Shown here: positions 1 to 9,041 of the stretch, one piece after another
How the letters are laid out: each line of letters opens with the position of its first letter
Numbering within the stretch: the stretch's first letter is position 1
NCBI GenBank assembly: GCA_001768735.1
Contig: MEMB01000002.1
Location: forward strand, 213,573-277,572
Length of the DNA stretch: 64,000 nt
Reading direction: 5' to 3'
From: Alphaproteobacteria bacterium GWF2_58_20
GTDB taxonomy: Bacteria; Pseudomonadota; Alphaproteobacteria; UBA1247
Notes under the pieces: generated by a model
Told to the model about the DNA's origin: nothing
Database searches by the model: none
Seen by the model: only the letters and a program-made list of their open reading frames with translations
Translations under genes and position numbers: made by a program

Positions 1-1151
1 GTGGAGCCGAGATGACGAAGGCGGAGCCATGTGGGACCGGATACATATTCCATCCATGCACCAACGCTGCTGTCTGTGGTGGCTTCAAGGTCATAGCTGT
101 AATGGCTGCCGTAATGGGTTGATGTGCCGCCGCTGGTGGTGATGTCGGGTGGATCGCCCGCCTCCGGGGCAGCAATGAAATTTTCCGGCCATGGCGGTAC
201 GCCGGAAAGGGTCAAGAGGTCTGTGGGTTGTGCTACGCGCGCGCCGCCAGCATCAGCCACCACATTCCCAAACGGTTTGTAGGCACCCACATTGGTGGAA
301 CCGAGATGGCGCAGACGAAGCCATGCGGGACCGGACACATATTCCATCCATGCACCAACGCTGCTGTCTGTGGTGGCTTCAAGGTCATAGCTGTAATGGC
401 TGCCGTAAGTTGAGGAGGTTCCGCCGGTTGTGGCAAAAGCGGGGGTGTCTCCGGGTTCAAATACGGCCATGCTGCCCGGCGTGATGCCGGAAAGGGTGGC
501 CGTGAAGGAATCTGCTTCCCAAGCAAGGGTCAGCCAGTCTGCCGTTTCCAGAAGACTGATGACCGGGATGGCCTCCATGTTTGCGGAGTAGGTGGCAATG
601 GGATAGGTGTAGGGTTGTCCCTGATAGGCGAAGGCTGTGGGTATGGATGTGAAGATGATGCCATCTTCGGACATGGTGCGGATATGCCAGATGGCGGAAT
701 AGCTTCCGACATGCAGGGTGATGTCAAAGCCGGTTCCCCGTGTGGCGGGGGTTGTGGCCGAAAGCATGAGGATGGTGGTGCTATCCACAGGAACCGGATC
801 ATCCCCGACCATGTGCCATGTTCCATCGAGGACGAAGGCGGCATCTGCGCTCTCAGGGGCTTCGATCCATGCCATGGCGGGTTCAGGCAGGCCGGTGAGC
901 GCCCTGTTTCCTGATGAAACGATTTCCATGGGATCCAGAGACATGACCGATGGAAAAGAGAGGCTGAATCCTTCTTCTTCGGATGAAGATTGGCCTGTCT
1001 GCCAACCAACGCAGGACGAATCAGACGTGTAATCGCAAATCTGCTTCCGGATCCTAAAAGAATGATTGTTATTGTAAGCATGTGTGTAAGTTGTTGTTGA
1101 GAAAAACATTGCTGTGGAAAACAAGATTGTTTTCGCGGCGTTTTTTGTCAT
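1..1151 (-). CDS. Secreted Ig-like repeat protein, 3' end outside window
   Basis: This frame is open from 1151 to the window start, so only the first 383 or so codons are visible. The ATG at 1151 has GAGG six bases upstream; another in-frame ATG lies at 1163. Residues 1-25 form a signal peptide (MTKNAAKTILFSTAMFF, ending THA before a tyrosine). After a non-repetitive N-terminal part come repeats of 98 residues carrying YGSHYSYDLEATTDSS and SGPAWLRLRHLGS, which resemble the putative Ig-like He_PIG fold. Two copies are visible with 294-bp spacing, and the second is cut by the edge. Such proteins are usually exported adhesins or surface proteins; that role is inferred. It diverges from another He_PIG protein at 1447. 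Confidence 0.75.
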   Translation of the reverse strand, partial: MTKNAAKTILFSTAMFFSTTTYTHAYNNNHSFRIRKQICDYTSDSSCVGWQTGQSSSEEEGFSLSFPSVMSLDPMEIVSSGNRALTGLPEPAMAWIEAPESADAAFVLDGTWHMVGDDPVPVDSTTILMLSATTPATRGTGFDITLHVGSYSAIWHIRTMSEDGIIFTSIPTAFAYQGQPYTYPIATYSANMEAIPVISLLETADWLTLAWEADSFTATLSGITPGSMAVFEPGDTPAFATTGGTSSTYGSHYSYDLEATTDSSVGAWMEYVSGPAWLRLRHLGSTNVGAYKPFGNVVADAGGARVAQPTDLLTLSGVPPWPENFIAAPEAGDPPDITTSGGTSTHYGSHYSYDLEATTDSSVGAWMEYVSGPTWLRLRHLGS

Positions 1152-1253
1152 GCTGGGCCTCATGATGGCAATACCTGAATACGTATAAATGCTGTTCTGA
1201 TTATTGTTTTGTGTCAATAGTTTGTTGTGTCGGAAACATGCAGTGTTCCGGCT

Positions 1254-1302
1254 TGAGGGCGTGCGCAGCTTGTGCTATAGCTTCACGCGCCCCTAAAGGC
1301 GT
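1254..1302 (+). promoter_or_regulatory. Sigma70-type promoter with conserved start region
   Basis: TTGAGG (1254-1259), a 17-base spacer and TATAGC (1277-1282) form a housekeeping-type promoter. The spacer end, -10 and early transcribed bases up to 1302 are nearly identical to a second copy at 3961-4009. It would give the gene at 1447 a leader of roughly 150 bases. Confidence 0.7.
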
Positions 1303-1446
1303 TGTGTGTGTGCGGTTTTTCTTCCTGTGAATCGCCCTGTTGGGAAAAACCATATAATGTATTTGCTGCGTTAATAATGCTGTTTTTTGATAGCGCAGAT
1401 CCGGTCATTCTTCCGTAAATTCATCCTTTTTGGAAAGAAAATTCCC

Positions 1447-3822
1447 ATGAAACGGTTTCTTGTTGTTATTGCTCTTGTTCTGCCTGTTGCAGCGATTGCT
1501 GCAAGTGTAGATGGTACGGAATTCATGTTCATCAAACACCTCCCCGGGTTTGCGCCCAGTGGGTATGTGGATGTGTCCGGGCCGCAGGCTGTGTCGCGCT
1601 CACCAGAAAATGGAGCAACAGGCGTTTCAACAGGCGCGCTGGTGCATCTGGTGTTTGACGAAAATGTGAATAAGGGTTCTGGCGATATTGTTATCAGCGA
1701 GAGTGGTGTGGAATTTGAGCGTGTTGCGGTTTTATCAGGTGCTGTTCTGGTTTCCGGCAAGGAAGCAACCATTGATCCGGTGTCCAGTCTTGCGCGTGGC
1801 AAGACCTATGCCGTTTCGGTGCCAACGGGCGCATTTGAAGATGCTCGGGGAAATGCATCGGTTGCTGTTTCCGGGTGGAGTTTTGAGACCATCGAGAATA
1901 ACGCTCCCAGCATTACCAGCCTTCCTCTCTCTTCTGTGATGGAAGGGACGCCCTACAGTTATTTTTTAACAGCTGAGGATGTGGAAGGCGACACCCTGTC
2001 TTTTTCTTTTTCTGGCCCGCAGCCAGCCTGGTTGAATCTTGATGATTACGGCAATGGTACAGCTACCCTTTGGGGAACGCCGCAGGAAGATGATGTGGGA
2101 GGAACTTCTGTTGCTCTGGTGGTATCGGATGGTACAAAAACCGCTGAACAGGCTTTTACCATTGCTGTTGCCGCCAATGGCACTCCCGTATTCACCAGTT
2201 CCATTATTACGCAGGCGCGTGAAGGCGAACTTTACAGTTATTTTGCGATGGTGGATGACAGTTTGGAAGATTCGCTTTCCATCACGCCGGAAACACTTCC
2301 TGGGTGGCTCATATTTACGGCAGACAATGAAAATCGCATGGCCAGTCTTGAAGGGACGCCCATGGAGAGCGATGTGGGGAACCACACAGTGGCCTTGACA
2401 GTTTCCGATGGGCTCAAATCCTCCACTCAGTCCTTTACCATCACGGTTGCTGCCAATCCTGCCCCAAGTTTTTCCAGCGCAGGAATTACGGAAGGTCGTG
2501 AAGGCCTGGCTTATGTCTATTCGGTGACAGTTGCTGATGCTGATGCCGGAGATACTCTTGCCATTGCAGCACCCACGCTTCCTTCATGGCTGGACTTTAC
2601 CGATCATATGGATCGCACGGGAACACTTTCCGGCACGCCGGGAGTGGCTGATATTGGGAACCACACAGTGGCCTTGACAGTTTCCGATGGGCTTAAAACC
2701 GCACAGCAGAACTTTACAATCTCGATTTTTGCCAATGATGGTCCTGTGTGGGCATCTCCTGCGGCAGGTACGCTTTCCGGTACCTTTATTCAGGGGCAGG
2801 GGATTGTTCCTGTTACGTTTGTGGCAAATGATACGGACGTCCCCGTGACGTACACTGTGGCAGCGGGAAGTCTGCCGGCAGGGCTTGCCCTGAATGGCAA
2901 TGTTCTGGAAGGCACGCCTACAGGGGCGGGTGATTTCAGTTTCACCATCATGGTTTCCGATAATCTTGGTGCAAACAATGCCCGCAGCTTTGATATGGTG
3001 GTGCAGGATATCACCCCGAATGCTTTCAGTTTCAACAATGTGACGGGGGCTGCGTTGTCATCGGTGCAAACCTCGAATGCTGTGGCCATTGCCGGGATTA
3101 CAGGTAACGTCACCATCTCCGTAGCAGGAGGCAGTTACAATATTGATGGAGGTTCCTATATCACATCACCCGGCACTATTCATGCCGGGCAGGTGGTTAC
3201 AGTGCGGCAAACAAGCTCCGCAGCACTCAATACGGCAACCACCACTACGCTGACAATTGGCACGGTTTCCAGCAGCTGGACGGTAACGACACTTGACGAT
3301 CCCTGTATTGGAAATCCCTCCGTTGGTGCAGTTTGCGCGGATGGTACCGTCTATGCAGGGATTTCACCGGATGGTAACCTGCCCATGTATGTGACGCGTT
3401 GCGATGCGGGACAGAGTTGGGATGGTTCTGCATGTGCGGGGACAAGGTCGGTCATGAGCTGGGGAACTTTTGGAACGGCAACGAATATAACCAACTTTAA
3501 CACAGGCGAAGCGAATACGGCAGCGTTGGCGGCCCTAAGTGATACTCTGGCGGCGAAGTACTGCCAGAACCTGGATATGCATGGCAAGGATGACTGGTAT
3601 CTGCCAGCCCGCGCCGAGTTGATTATCATGTACAACAATGGGGCGTTGATTGGCGGCTTTGATCTGAGTAATGTATACCCTAATATATATTGGTCTTCAT
3701 CAGAGTGTTATGAAGCTCAGTATCTTGGAAAATATAATGCATGGGGGCAAAGAGAAAACGTCAGCTGTCAGGGAGATTTTGCCAAGATCCAAAAAATTTC
3801 CGTTCGCTGCGCCCGCAGATAA
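1447..3822 (+). CDS. Secreted multi-domain Ig-like protein with DUF1566-type C-terminus
   Basis: The ATG at 1447 is chosen because MKRFLVVIALVLPVAAIAA is a clean signal peptide and GGAAAG lies nine bases upstream; a TTG at 1387 is in frame but less likely. The 791-residue product has a Big_5/SbsA-like Ig domain (SPENGATGVSTGALVHLVF), three He_PIG repeats (each with Y-S/V-Y near the start and PxWL, GTP motifs), further Ig-like modules, and a C-terminal domain with DDWYLPARAEL, YWSSSE and ending VRCARR, as in DUF1566 (Lcl) proteins. Repeats two and three share a 38-bp exact DNA stretch 279 bp apart (from 2377 and 2656). It is probably a surface or secreted binding protein; the ligand is unknown. 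Confidence 0.8.
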   Translation: MKRFLVVIALVLPVAAIAASVDGTEFMFIKHLPGFAPSGYVDVSGPQAVSRSPENGATGVSTGALVHLVFDENVNKGSGDIVISESGVEFERVAVLSGAVLVSGKEATIDPVSSLARGKTYAVSVPTGAFEDARGNASVAVSGWSFETIENNAPSITSLPLSSVMEGTPYSYFLTAEDVEGDTLSFSFSGPQPAWLNLDDYGNGTATLWGTPQEDDVGGTSVALVVSDGTKTAEQAFTIAVAANGTPVFTSSIITQAREGELYSYFAMVDDSLEDSLSITPETLPGWLIFTADNENRMASLEGTPMESDVGNHTVALTVSDGLKSSTQSFTITVAANPAPSFSSAGITEGREGLAYVYSVTVADADAGDTLAIAAPTLPSWLDFTDHMDRTGTLSGTPGVADIGNHTVALTVSDGLKTAQQNFTISIFANDGPVWASPAAGTLSGTFIQGQGIVPVTFVANDTDVPVTYTVAAGSLPAGLALNGNVLEGTPTGAGDFSFTIMVSDNLGANNARSFDMVVQDITPNAFSFNNVTGAALSSVQTSNAVAIAGITGNVTISVAGGSYNIDGGSYITSPGTIHAGQVVTVRQTSSAALNTATTTTLTIGTVSSSWTVTTLDDPCIGNPSVGAVCADGTVYAGISPDGNLPMYVTRCDAGQSWDGSACAGTRSVMSWGTFGTATNITNFNTGEANTAALAALSDTLAAKYCQNLDMHGKDDWYLPARAELIIMYNNGALIGGFDLSNVYPNIYWSSSECYEAQYLGKYNAWGQRENVSCQGDFAKIQKISVRCARR

Positions 3823-3830
3823 TGCAAATT

Positions 3831-3878
3831 CCGGATGTTGCCGCAGGACAAGTTCCTTGAGCAACATCCGGCTCTTTC
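3831..3878 (+). terminator. Rho-independent terminator
   Basis: CCGGATGTTGC at 3831-3841 pairs perfectly with GCAACATCCGG at 3861-3871, followed by CTCTTTCGTTT. It lies just after the stop of the Ig-like protein gene. Confidence 0.75.
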
Positions 3879-3960
3879 GTTTGAAACTTGGTTTCCCTAT
3901 GAGGGGGCAGGCATGATGGCTCCTGACGGGAATTTCTGCATACGGTTTTCTGAAAGCCGC

Positions 3961-4009
3961 TTGAGGTAAAAGCGGGCTTGTGCTATAGCTTCGCGCGACC
4001 CTAAAGGCG
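3961..4009 (+). promoter_or_regulatory. Promoter of ppdK, copy of 1254-1302
   Basis: TTGAGG (3961-3966), 17-base spacer, TATAGC (3984-3989). The stretch from CTTGTGC to TAAAGGCG matches the promoter at 1254-1302 with only a few differences, beyond what promoter boxes alone would require. Confidence 0.75.
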
Positions 4010-4057
4010 GTTTTGTTTCTAACGCCTTGTCATAAAACGAAAAATGGAGAATTATTC

Positions 4058-6745
4058 ATGGCTGAGAAGCGCGTATGGCTGTTCAAGGAAGGCAATGCCT
4101 CTATGCGGAATCTGCTGGGTGGCAAGGGTGCCAACCTCGCGGAGATGACGAATGCGGGGCTTCCGGTTCCTCCGGGCCTGACCATCACCAGCGACACATG
4201 CATGGAATACATCAAGGCCGGGCACAAGATGCCGAAGGGCCTGATGGACGATGTACGGAAAGCGCTTTCCGTTGTTGAAACGGAAGCTGGGAAGAAATTC
4301 GGCGATGCCACCAACCCCCTGCTTGTCTCCGTGCGTTCCGGCGCGCGTCTGTCCATGCCGGGCATGATGGAAACCATCCTGAACCTCGGCCTGAATGACG
4401 ATACCCTGCATGGCATGGTGAAGCTGACCAAGAACGAACGTTTTGCCTATGACAGCTATCGCCGTTTCCTGACCATGTTCGGCAGTGTTGTTCTGCACAT
4501 TGACCGTGACAAGTTTGAACACATCCTTGATGCCATTAAAGGGCGCGAAGGCGTCCGTCTTGACAACGATGTGAGTGTTGAAGGCCTGAAGGAAGCGGTT
4601 GAGAGCTACAAGAAGCTGATTGCGGATGAAACCGGCAATCCCTTCCCGCAGGATCCGATGGACCAGCTGCTTCTGGCGATTGAAGCCGTGTTCAAGTCCT
4701 GGAACATTCCGCGCGCCATTGCCTACCGCAACCACTACAAGATCCCGCACGAATACGGCACGGCCGTGAACGTGCAGAGCATGGTGTTTGGCAATATGGG
4801 CAATACCTCGGCAACGGGCGTATCCTTTACCCGCAATCCCAGCACCGGCGAAAACGTGTTTTATGGCGAATACCTGACGAATGCGCAGGGCGAAGACGTG
4901 GTGGCGGGTATCCGCACGCCGCAGCCGATCGCGCGCCTTTCCGAAGAAATGCCGGAAATCTACAATCAGTATGTGGACATCGCGCAGAAGCTCGAGCAGC
5001 ACTACAAGGACATCCAGGACATGGAGTTCACCGTGGAACGCGGCAAGCTCTATATCCTTCAAACCCGCTCGGGCAAGCGTACCTCCCGCGCCGGCATCAA
5101 GATTGCGGTGGACATGCACAAGGAAGGCCTCATCAGCCGCGAACGCGCGGTTGAGCTGGTCGATCCGTCGCAGCTTTACCAGCTGCTGCTGCCCAGCTTT
5201 GACGATGCTGCCAAGAAGGTTGCCAAGGATGAAGGCAAGCTGTTGGGTTCGGGCCTCAATGCTTCTCCCGGTGCGGCCACCGGTGCCATCGTGTTCGATC
5301 CTGCGGAAGCCGCCGAGATGGGCGAAGCCGGCAAGAAAATCATTCTTGTCCGCATTGAAACCTGCCCGGACGACATCCATGGCATGATCCCCTCGCAGGG
5401 TGTTCTCACCTCGCGCGGCGGCATGACCAGCCACGCGGCGGTTGTGGCGCGCGGTATGGGCAAGCCCTGCGTTGCGGGGGCCGAAACCATCCGGATCGAC
5501 CTCGAAAAGGAAACCCTGACGACTCCGGACGGACAAGTGTTCAAGAAGGGGGCGATCATTTCCATCGATGGTGGCACGGGTGAAATTTTTGCCGGTTCCA
5601 TTTCCACGGTTCCGCCAGCGGTTGGTGGCGACCTTGAAACCATCCTGGAATGGGCGGATGACATCAAGCGTCTGGACGTTCGTGCCAACGCCGATACGCC
5701 GGAAGATGCGAAGAAGGCCATTGAACTGGGCGCGCGTGGCATCGGCCTTTGCCGCACCGAGCACATGTTCATGGCGCAGGAACGTCTGCCAGTCGTGCAG
5801 GAAATGATCCTTGCGGGTTCGGAAGAAGGCCGTCGCAATGCGCTGGCGAAGCTTCTGCCGTTCCAGTACCAGGATTTTTACGAAATGTTCAAAACCATGG
5901 GTGGCTTGCCCGTGACGGTTCGACTGCTTGATCCGCCGCTGCACGAATTCCTGCCCAACCACGATGAACTTCTTGCGGAAGTGATCGAGCTGAGGGTTCG
6001 TGGCCACAAGGCTGACCTCCTGGCCGAGAAGGAAGTTCTTCTTGCCAAGGTTGAGGAACTGCGCGAATCCAACCCGATGATGGGTCTGCGCGGTTGCCGC
6101 CTCGGTCTGACCTTCCCGGAAATCAACGAGATGCAGGTCCGCGCGATTTTTGAAGCGTCCTGCGACCTCAAGAAGGAAGGCGTGGACGTGAAGCCGGAAG
6201 TCATGATTCCGCTGGTCGGCCATGTGAACGAGCTGAAAGCGGCCCGCGAGCAGCTGGAAGCGGTTGCGCAGCAGGTGATGGACGAGAAGGGGATCCAGGT
6301 GGATTACGCCTTCGGGACCATGATCGAAATCCCGCGTGCGGCGCTCACGGCCGAGAAGATTGCGGAATACGCGCAGTTCTTCAGCTTTGGCACCAACGAC
6401 CTTACGCAGATGACCTTCGGCTACAGCCGTGACGATGCGGAAGGCAAGTTCCTGAACAGCTATGTCTCTCGCGGGATCCTTGAGAGCAATCCGTTTGAGA
6501 CGCTGGACCAGGAAGGTGTTGGCAGCCTGATGAAGATTGCCATCGAGAAGGGCCGCTCGGTCCGTCCCGACATCAAGCTTGGCATCTGCGGTGAACATGG
6601 CGGCGAAGCGCGAAGCGTCAAGTTCTGCCATCGCATTGGCCTCAAGTATGTCAGCTGCTCCCCGTACCGTGTTCCGATTGCCCGCCTTGCTGCGGCGCAT
6701 GCGGTTCTTGAGGAACGGGCTGCTGGTGAACACAGCACGCACTAA
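4058..6745 (+). CDS. ppdK: Pyruvate, phosphate dikinase
   Basis: Interconverts pyruvate, ATP and phosphate with PEP, AMP and pyrophosphate in the cytoplasm. The 895-residue product has the N-terminal ATP-grasp domain (NLLGGKGANLAEM), the central swivelling domain with the phosphorylated His459 in GGMTSHAAVVARGMGKP, and the C-terminal PEP/pyruvate barrel with catalytic Cys844 in GICGEHGG. The ATG at 4058 is preferred over one at 4013 because GGAGA precedes it and the protein then starts MAEKRVWLF like its relatives. It is monocistronic, with its own promoter (3961-4009) and terminator (6774-6809). Together with ldhA downstream it fits PPi-dependent glycolysis/gluconeogenesis. Confidence 0.97.
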   Translation: MAEKRVWLFKEGNASMRNLLGGKGANLAEMTNAGLPVPPGLTITSDTCMEYIKAGHKMPKGLMDDVRKALSVVETEAGKKFGDATNPLLVSVRSGARLSMPGMMETILNLGLNDDTLHGMVKLTKNERFAYDSYRRFLTMFGSVVLHIDRDKFEHILDAIKGREGVRLDNDVSVEGLKEAVESYKKLIADETGNPFPQDPMDQLLLAIEAVFKSWNIPRAIAYRNHYKIPHEYGTAVNVQSMVFGNMGNTSATGVSFTRNPSTGENVFYGEYLTNAQGEDVVAGIRTPQPIARLSEEMPEIYNQYVDIAQKLEQHYKDIQDMEFTVERGKLYILQTRSGKRTSRAGIKIAVDMHKEGLISRERAVELVDPSQLYQLLLPSFDDAAKKVAKDEGKLLGSGLNASPGAATGAIVFDPAEAAEMGEAGKKIILVRIETCPDDIHGMIPSQGVLTSRGGMTSHAAVVARGMGKPCVAGAETIRIDLEKETLTTPDGQVFKKGAIISIDGGTGEIFAGSISTVPPAVGGDLETILEWADDIKRLDVRANADTPEDAKKAIELGARGIGLCRTEHMFMAQERLPVVQEMILAGSEEGRRNALAKLLPFQYQDFYEMFKTMGGLPVTVRLLDPPLHEFLPNHDELLAEVIELRVRGHKADLLAEKEVLLAKVEELRESNPMMGLRGCRLGLTFPEINEMQVRAIFEASCDLKKEGVDVKPEVMIPLVGHVNELKAAREQLEAVAQQVMDEKGIQVDYAFGTMIEIPRAALTAEKIAEYAQFFSFGTNDLTQMTFGYSRDDAEGKFLNSYVSRGILESNPFETLDQEGVGSLMKIAIEKGRSVRPDIKLGICGEHGGEARSVKFCHRIGLKYVSCSPYRVPIARLAAAHAVLEERAAGEHSTH

Positions 6746-6773
6746 TTCCGATCAGGAATTGGCGCGAGATTGA

Positions 6774-6809
6774 AAGAACGCCCCCGGAGTTTCCGGGGGC
6801 GTTCTTTTG
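6774..6809 (+). terminator. Rho-independent terminator of ppdK
   Basis: GAACGCCCCCGGA (6776-6788), a GTT loop, TCCGGGGGCGTTC (6792-6804), then a T run. This is a perfect 13-bp stem. Confidence 0.9.
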
Positions 6810-6830
6810 TTAGAGCCTTGAGCGTTCATC

Positions 6831-7037
6831 TTGAATATTCCCTGTTACCAGGTGGCGGACAGGCAAGGCCACCGTTACAAGCCGAGCTGGTATCCCAAGG
6901 ATCGGGATATATCCCTTTCCGACATGCTTTCGGATATGACCGCCACCCTGCCGTCCACCCTGTCGCATTGTTCGCATGATCCATCTTCCCGCACCGGTTC
7001 CGGTGGCGACGGATCGTCCGGCGGTGGCGGCTGGTAA
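6831..7037 (+). pseudogene. Remnant of a DUF2207 protein C-terminus
   Basis: From about 6858 the reading frame encodes RYKPSWY, then SLSDMLSDMTATLPSTLS, DPSSRTGSGG and a glycine-rich end finishing in W. The C-terminus of the intact gene at 7095-9002 has the same order: YRPLWY, ALSDMVSGLSSDLPSTLSSS, DPSSHSGSGG and a glycine run ending GGW. Only the tail survives; no start, signal peptide or membrane segment lies upstream. It is best read as what is left of a tandem paralogue after deletion. It fills most of the 350-base gap between ppdK and the next gene. Confidence 0.75.
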
Positions 7038-7094
7038 GAGGGCTCCTTTCATGTTAGCTTGTTGTGTGTGTGTATTTCTTGTGAGGAATGCTGG

Positions 7095-9002
7095 ATGCTG
7101 AAACGTTTGCTTTCCCTGCTTTGTGTGCTGTTTTGCCTTTCTCTTCCGGTGCAGGCCGAGGAACGCATTACGGATTATCACAGCCGTATCGAGGTTTTGC
7201 CGGATGCCCGCATTGATGTTCTGGAAACCATTGATGTCATTTCTGAAAACAAGAACATCAACCATGGGATCTATCGTGATTTTCCAACGATATACAAGGC
7301 GGATAATGGCATTTCCCGTGTTGTGCCTTTCAAGGTTTTGGGCGTAAAACGGGATGGTCGCGATGAACCTTTCCGGGTTGAGGCGATATCTGGTGGCCAG
7401 CGCATTTACGCGGGATCTCCCAGTTCCACGGTGACGCCCGGTCCCCATCGCTACCAGTTTCATTATGAAACGGCCAATCTGGTTGGATATTTCAAGGATT
7501 ACGATGAGATTTACTGGAATGTGACTGGCAATTTCTGGTCCTTCCCGATTGACCGCGCCTCGGCAGAAGTGATCCTGCCCGAAGGGGCCAACACGATGCA
7601 GTCGCATGCCTATACGGGGAAGGTTGGCAGCAAGGAAGCTGCTTATGACAGCCAGACAACGGATAGGGGGGCCTATTTTGTTGCCACCCGTCCCTTCGGC
7701 GTTGGGGAAGGGTTGACGGTCGCAGTCGGGTTTACCAAAGGCGTTTTACCCGAACCATCGCCCCTGTCGCGTGTCCGGCTACTCGATTTTATCGGTCTGC
7801 TGGGCGTTCTGGTGACATTTTTTGTCTATTACCATGTCTGGCAGAAGGTGGGGCGCGATCCGGAAATGGGCGTTATTGTTCCGGAATATGATCCGCCGAA
7901 AGGGATTTCGGCAGCTTCCGCCCGGTATCTCCTCAATATGGACTGGGACGACAAGATCTTTGCCATTGGCGTTGTGAGCCTCGCGGTCAAGGGCTGGCTT
8001 GCGATTAAGCTCGAAAAGGTCCTGTTTTCCAAGCAATACCAGTTCATCGGCAAAAAGAGTGAAACCGCACTGGAGATGGATGAGAAAAAATTGGCCAGCT
8101 ATGTGGCGCGCGAGGGGGAAACTTTCGTCGTGTCGCAAAAACACTGGAAAGAGGTCAAGGGCGCGCAGACCGGGCAGCAGCAGGTTGTGCTCAGCCAGAT
8201 GCATGGCAAGTACATGAGCAAGAACGGGAAGGCAAATGTGCTCGGCGTTTTGACAGCGCTGGCCTCCATTGCTGCCATCGCCTTTTTCGGCCATATCCGT
8301 TGGATGTTCGGGCCGGAGGTGACCCTGCTTTTCATTCCCGTTGGTCTTCTCGGTTTTCTCGTGTGGGCGCTGGTCATCTATCCCATCATTCTTATGCTCA
8401 TGGGCAGATGGTCCAAAATAAAGCCGGGATTGTTTTTGTTTTGGGGCGTTGGCGCTTTTTTGATCTATTTCAGCTTGAAAGATTCTCGTTTGAAGCTGGA
8501 TGATCTCCTCTCCGGGGTGGACCCGCTGGTGGTGCTGGAGCTTCTGGATGTCTTCGTCATTGTCGCCATGATGCAGGTGTTTGCGCGCCTCATGAAGGCG
8601 CCGACGACAGCGGGGCAGGAGCTGCGCCGCCATCTCCTTGGTTACAAGCTGTATCTTCAAATGGCGGAGAAGGAACGGCTGGAATTCGTGCATCCACCGA
8701 AGATGACGCCGGAGCGGTTCGAACAGGGCTTGCCCTGGGCCATGGCGCTTGACGTGGAGAACAAATGGGCAGAACGTTTTGCCAAGGAATGTGAGGTCAT
8801 GGATCAGACCGGGAATGGATACCGGCCGCTTTGGTATTCCGGCATCGGGGCCTTTGCGCTGAGTGACATGGTGTCCGGCCTTTCAAGCGACCTTCCATCC
8901 ACCCTGTCCAGCTCGGCGCAGGATCCGTCATCGCACAGTGGTTCCGGTGGCGGTGGCTCCTCCGGTGGTGGCGGCGGTGGCGGCGGTGGCGGTGGCTGGT
9001 GA
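7095..9002 (+). CDS. DUF2207 membrane protein
   Basis: The 635-residue product starts with the signal peptide MLKRLLSLLCVLFCLSLPVQA; the ATG at 7095 has TGAGGA upstream and fits better than 7059. An extracytoplasmic N-terminal domain (about residues 20-225, RITDYHSRIEVLPDARIDV, GIYRDFP) is followed by a membrane segment (LLDFIGLLGVLVTFFVYY), a cytoplasmic region, and three more hydrophobic segments near residues 370-465. The tail is very glycine-rich, ending in W, a known oddity of DUF2207 proteins. It is followed by a LemA gene, the usual partner. The function of the family is unknown; a role in envelope maintenance is only a guess. Confidence 0.85.
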   Translation: MLKRLLSLLCVLFCLSLPVQAEERITDYHSRIEVLPDARIDVLETIDVISENKNINHGIYRDFPTIYKADNGISRVVPFKVLGVKRDGRDEPFRVEAISGGQRIYAGSPSSTVTPGPHRYQFHYETANLVGYFKDYDEIYWNVTGNFWSFPIDRASAEVILPEGANTMQSHAYTGKVGSKEAAYDSQTTDRGAYFVATRPFGVGEGLTVAVGFTKGVLPEPSPLSRVRLLDFIGLLGVLVTFFVYYHVWQKVGRDPEMGVIVPEYDPPKGISAASARYLLNMDWDDKIFAIGVVSLAVKGWLAIKLEKVLFSKQYQFIGKKSETALEMDEKKLASYVAREGETFVVSQKHWKEVKGAQTGQQQVVLSQMHGKYMSKNGKANVLGVLTALASIAAIAFFGHIRWMFGPEVTLLFIPVGLLGFLVWALVIYPIILMLMGRWSKIKPGLFLFWGVGAFLIYFSLKDSRLKLDDLLSGVDPLVVLELLDVFVIVAMMQVFARLMKAPTTAGQELRRHLLGYKLYLQMAEKERLEFVHPPKMTPERFEQGLPWAMALDVENKWAERFAKECEVMDQTGNGYRPLWYSGIGAFALSDMVSGLSSDLPSTLSSSAQDPSSHSGSGGGGSSGGGGGGGGGGGW

Positions 9003-9041
9003 GAAAACGTTTTTTGTAATGTCGTGTAACGGAGAATGAAA

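Noticed and set aside
530..1081. A 183-codon minus-strand frame in the left secreted-protein gene.
   Set aside because: It is out of frame with the signal peptide and repeats; the frame from 1151 carries the recognisable protein.
2377..2700. Direct DNA repeats (38 bp exact) considered as CRISPR or mobile repeats.
   Set aside because: They are in-frame coding repeats of the He_PIG domains, 279 bp apart with no spacer pattern.
4052..6742. An 896-codon open frame antisense to ppdK.
   Set aside because: It mirrors the ppdK codon structure, has low-complexity composition and no family motif; ppdK is unambiguous on the other strand.
8945..9000. GGTGGC-rich tract that looks like a microsatellite.
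   Set aside because: It encodes the Gly-rich tail typical of DUF2207 proteins, so no separate repeat call is needed.
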